Positions 5,317 through 5,467 of a stretch of DNA of 5,467 bases are shown one piece after another. Position 1 is the stretch's first letter. Each line of letters opens with the position of its first letter. Source of the stretch: Anaerolineales bacterium. Its GTDB lineage: Bacteria; Chloroflexota; Anaerolineae; B4-G1; DUEL01. The translations under genes were made by a program, and so were the position numbers. The stretch covers positions 1-5,467 of the forward strand of contig DQUX01000384.1 in NCBI GenBank assembly GCA_015662065.1. Direction: 5' to 3'. Below the pieces are notes generated by a model, which was not told where the DNA came from, searched no databases, and worked only from the letters and a program-made list of their open reading frames with translations.

Positions 5317-5338
5317 GGGGGCGTACACCCCCTTGCCA
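5311..5338. promoter_or_regulatory. 28-bp imperfect inverted repeat across both divergent -35 boxes
   Basis: TGTCAAGGGGG (5311-5321) and CCCCCTTGCCA (5328-5338) are inverted repeats with one mismatch, centred on GTAC (5323-5326). The arms contain the -35 box of the PadR operon (5311-5316) and of the rightward gene (5333-5338). Part of the symmetry comes from the two TTG cores facing each other, but the G5/C5 arms and the GTAC centre are not required by the promoters. A dimeric regulator bound here would control both directions. Confidence 0.5.
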
Positions 5339-5361
5339 TCCCCCCCACCTGGCCGTACAAT
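5333..5361 (+). promoter_or_regulatory. Sigma-70-like promoter of the rightward gene
   Basis: TTGCCA (5333-5338) and TACAAT (5356-5361) are separated by 17 bp, each with one mismatch to consensus. Transcription is expected to start near 5368, about two bases before ATG 5370. Confidence 0.75.
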
Positions 5362-5369
5362 AGAGAGAG

Positions 5370-5467
5370 ATGAGGCACAGGTGGGGGATAGGGCTGATCA
5401 TACTGGCGATAGCCGCCAGCGCGGGAGGGCTGGCGGCCCGCGGGCTGTTGGCCGACCTGCCCTCCCC
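5370..5467 (+). CDS. N-terminal part of a signal-anchored envelope protein, 3' end missing
   Basis: Thirty-two codons are visible before the window ends. The product starts MRHRWGIGLIILAIAASAGG: a short basic tip and a hydrophobic segment (about 6-29), then LLADLPSP. This is a typical type II signal anchor. The pattern of basic tip, one TM and L-x-D-L-P-S-P resembles the start of class A penicillin-binding proteins (bifunctional peptidoglycan synthases), but the fragment is too short to be sure, and other secreted or anchored proteins would fit. The promoter's predicted start is about two bases before the ATG, and only a weak GAGAGAG precedes it, so the message would be nearly leaderless. The reading frame is open to the window edge. 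Confidence 0.6.
   Translation, partial: MRHRWGIGLIILAIAASAGGLAARGLLADLPS

Noticed and set aside
5257..5328. A longer PadR reading frame starting at ATG 5328.
   Set aside because: That start lies upstream of the -35 box of the consensus promoter, so the transcript would not contain it, and the extra residues are translated promoter DNA.

Overview
The window is GC-rich DNA whose gene content suggests a Chloroflexota-like bacterium, possibly a thermophilic filamentous relative. This is an inference from the mix of a fused ATPase/Csx3 protein, a PadR-HAAS membrane-protein operon and the codon use. No rRNA or marker gene in the window confirms it.

Left part (1-1860): two divergently transcribed genes of type III CRISPR cyclic-oligoadenylate (cA) signalling. 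On the minus strand, running off the left edge, is a CARF-type protein of the NE0113 family (TIGR02584/PF09623, CRISPR ring nuclease/Csm6-like). On the plus strand, starting only 32 bp away, is a P-loop ATPase fused to two tandem Csx3-like segments. Both Csx3-like segments lack residues used for catalysis in characterised Csx3. No CRISPR array, Cas10 or other cas gene is visible, so the main locus, if there is one, would lie to the left.

Middle (1861-2197): a 337-bp gap between convergent genes. It holds four nearly contiguous perfect hairpins within 99 bp and one further hairpin-bearing repeat. One hairpin is a convincing intrinsic terminator for the minus strand.

Right part (2198-5316, minus strand): a probable five-gene operon that reads leftward from a full-consensus sigma-70 promoter (TTGACA-17-TATAAT) to that terminator. 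In order of transcription it encodes a PadR-family repressor, an approximately 8-TM membrane protein, a small single-TM protein, a HAAS-domain membrane protein and a 4-TM protein with a cysteine-containing outer domain. PadR plus HAAS suggests a repressor-controlled membrane or envelope function. The substrate or signal cannot be read from the sequence.

Right edge (5333-5467): a second good promoter (TTGCCA-17-TACAAT) points the other way and drives a gene that runs off the window. Its start codon is about two bases after the predicted transcription start, so its mRNA is probably (nearly) leaderless. The product begins with a signal-anchor-like segment. An imperfect 28-bp inverted repeat covers the -35 boxes of both divergent promoters and is a candidate shared operator.
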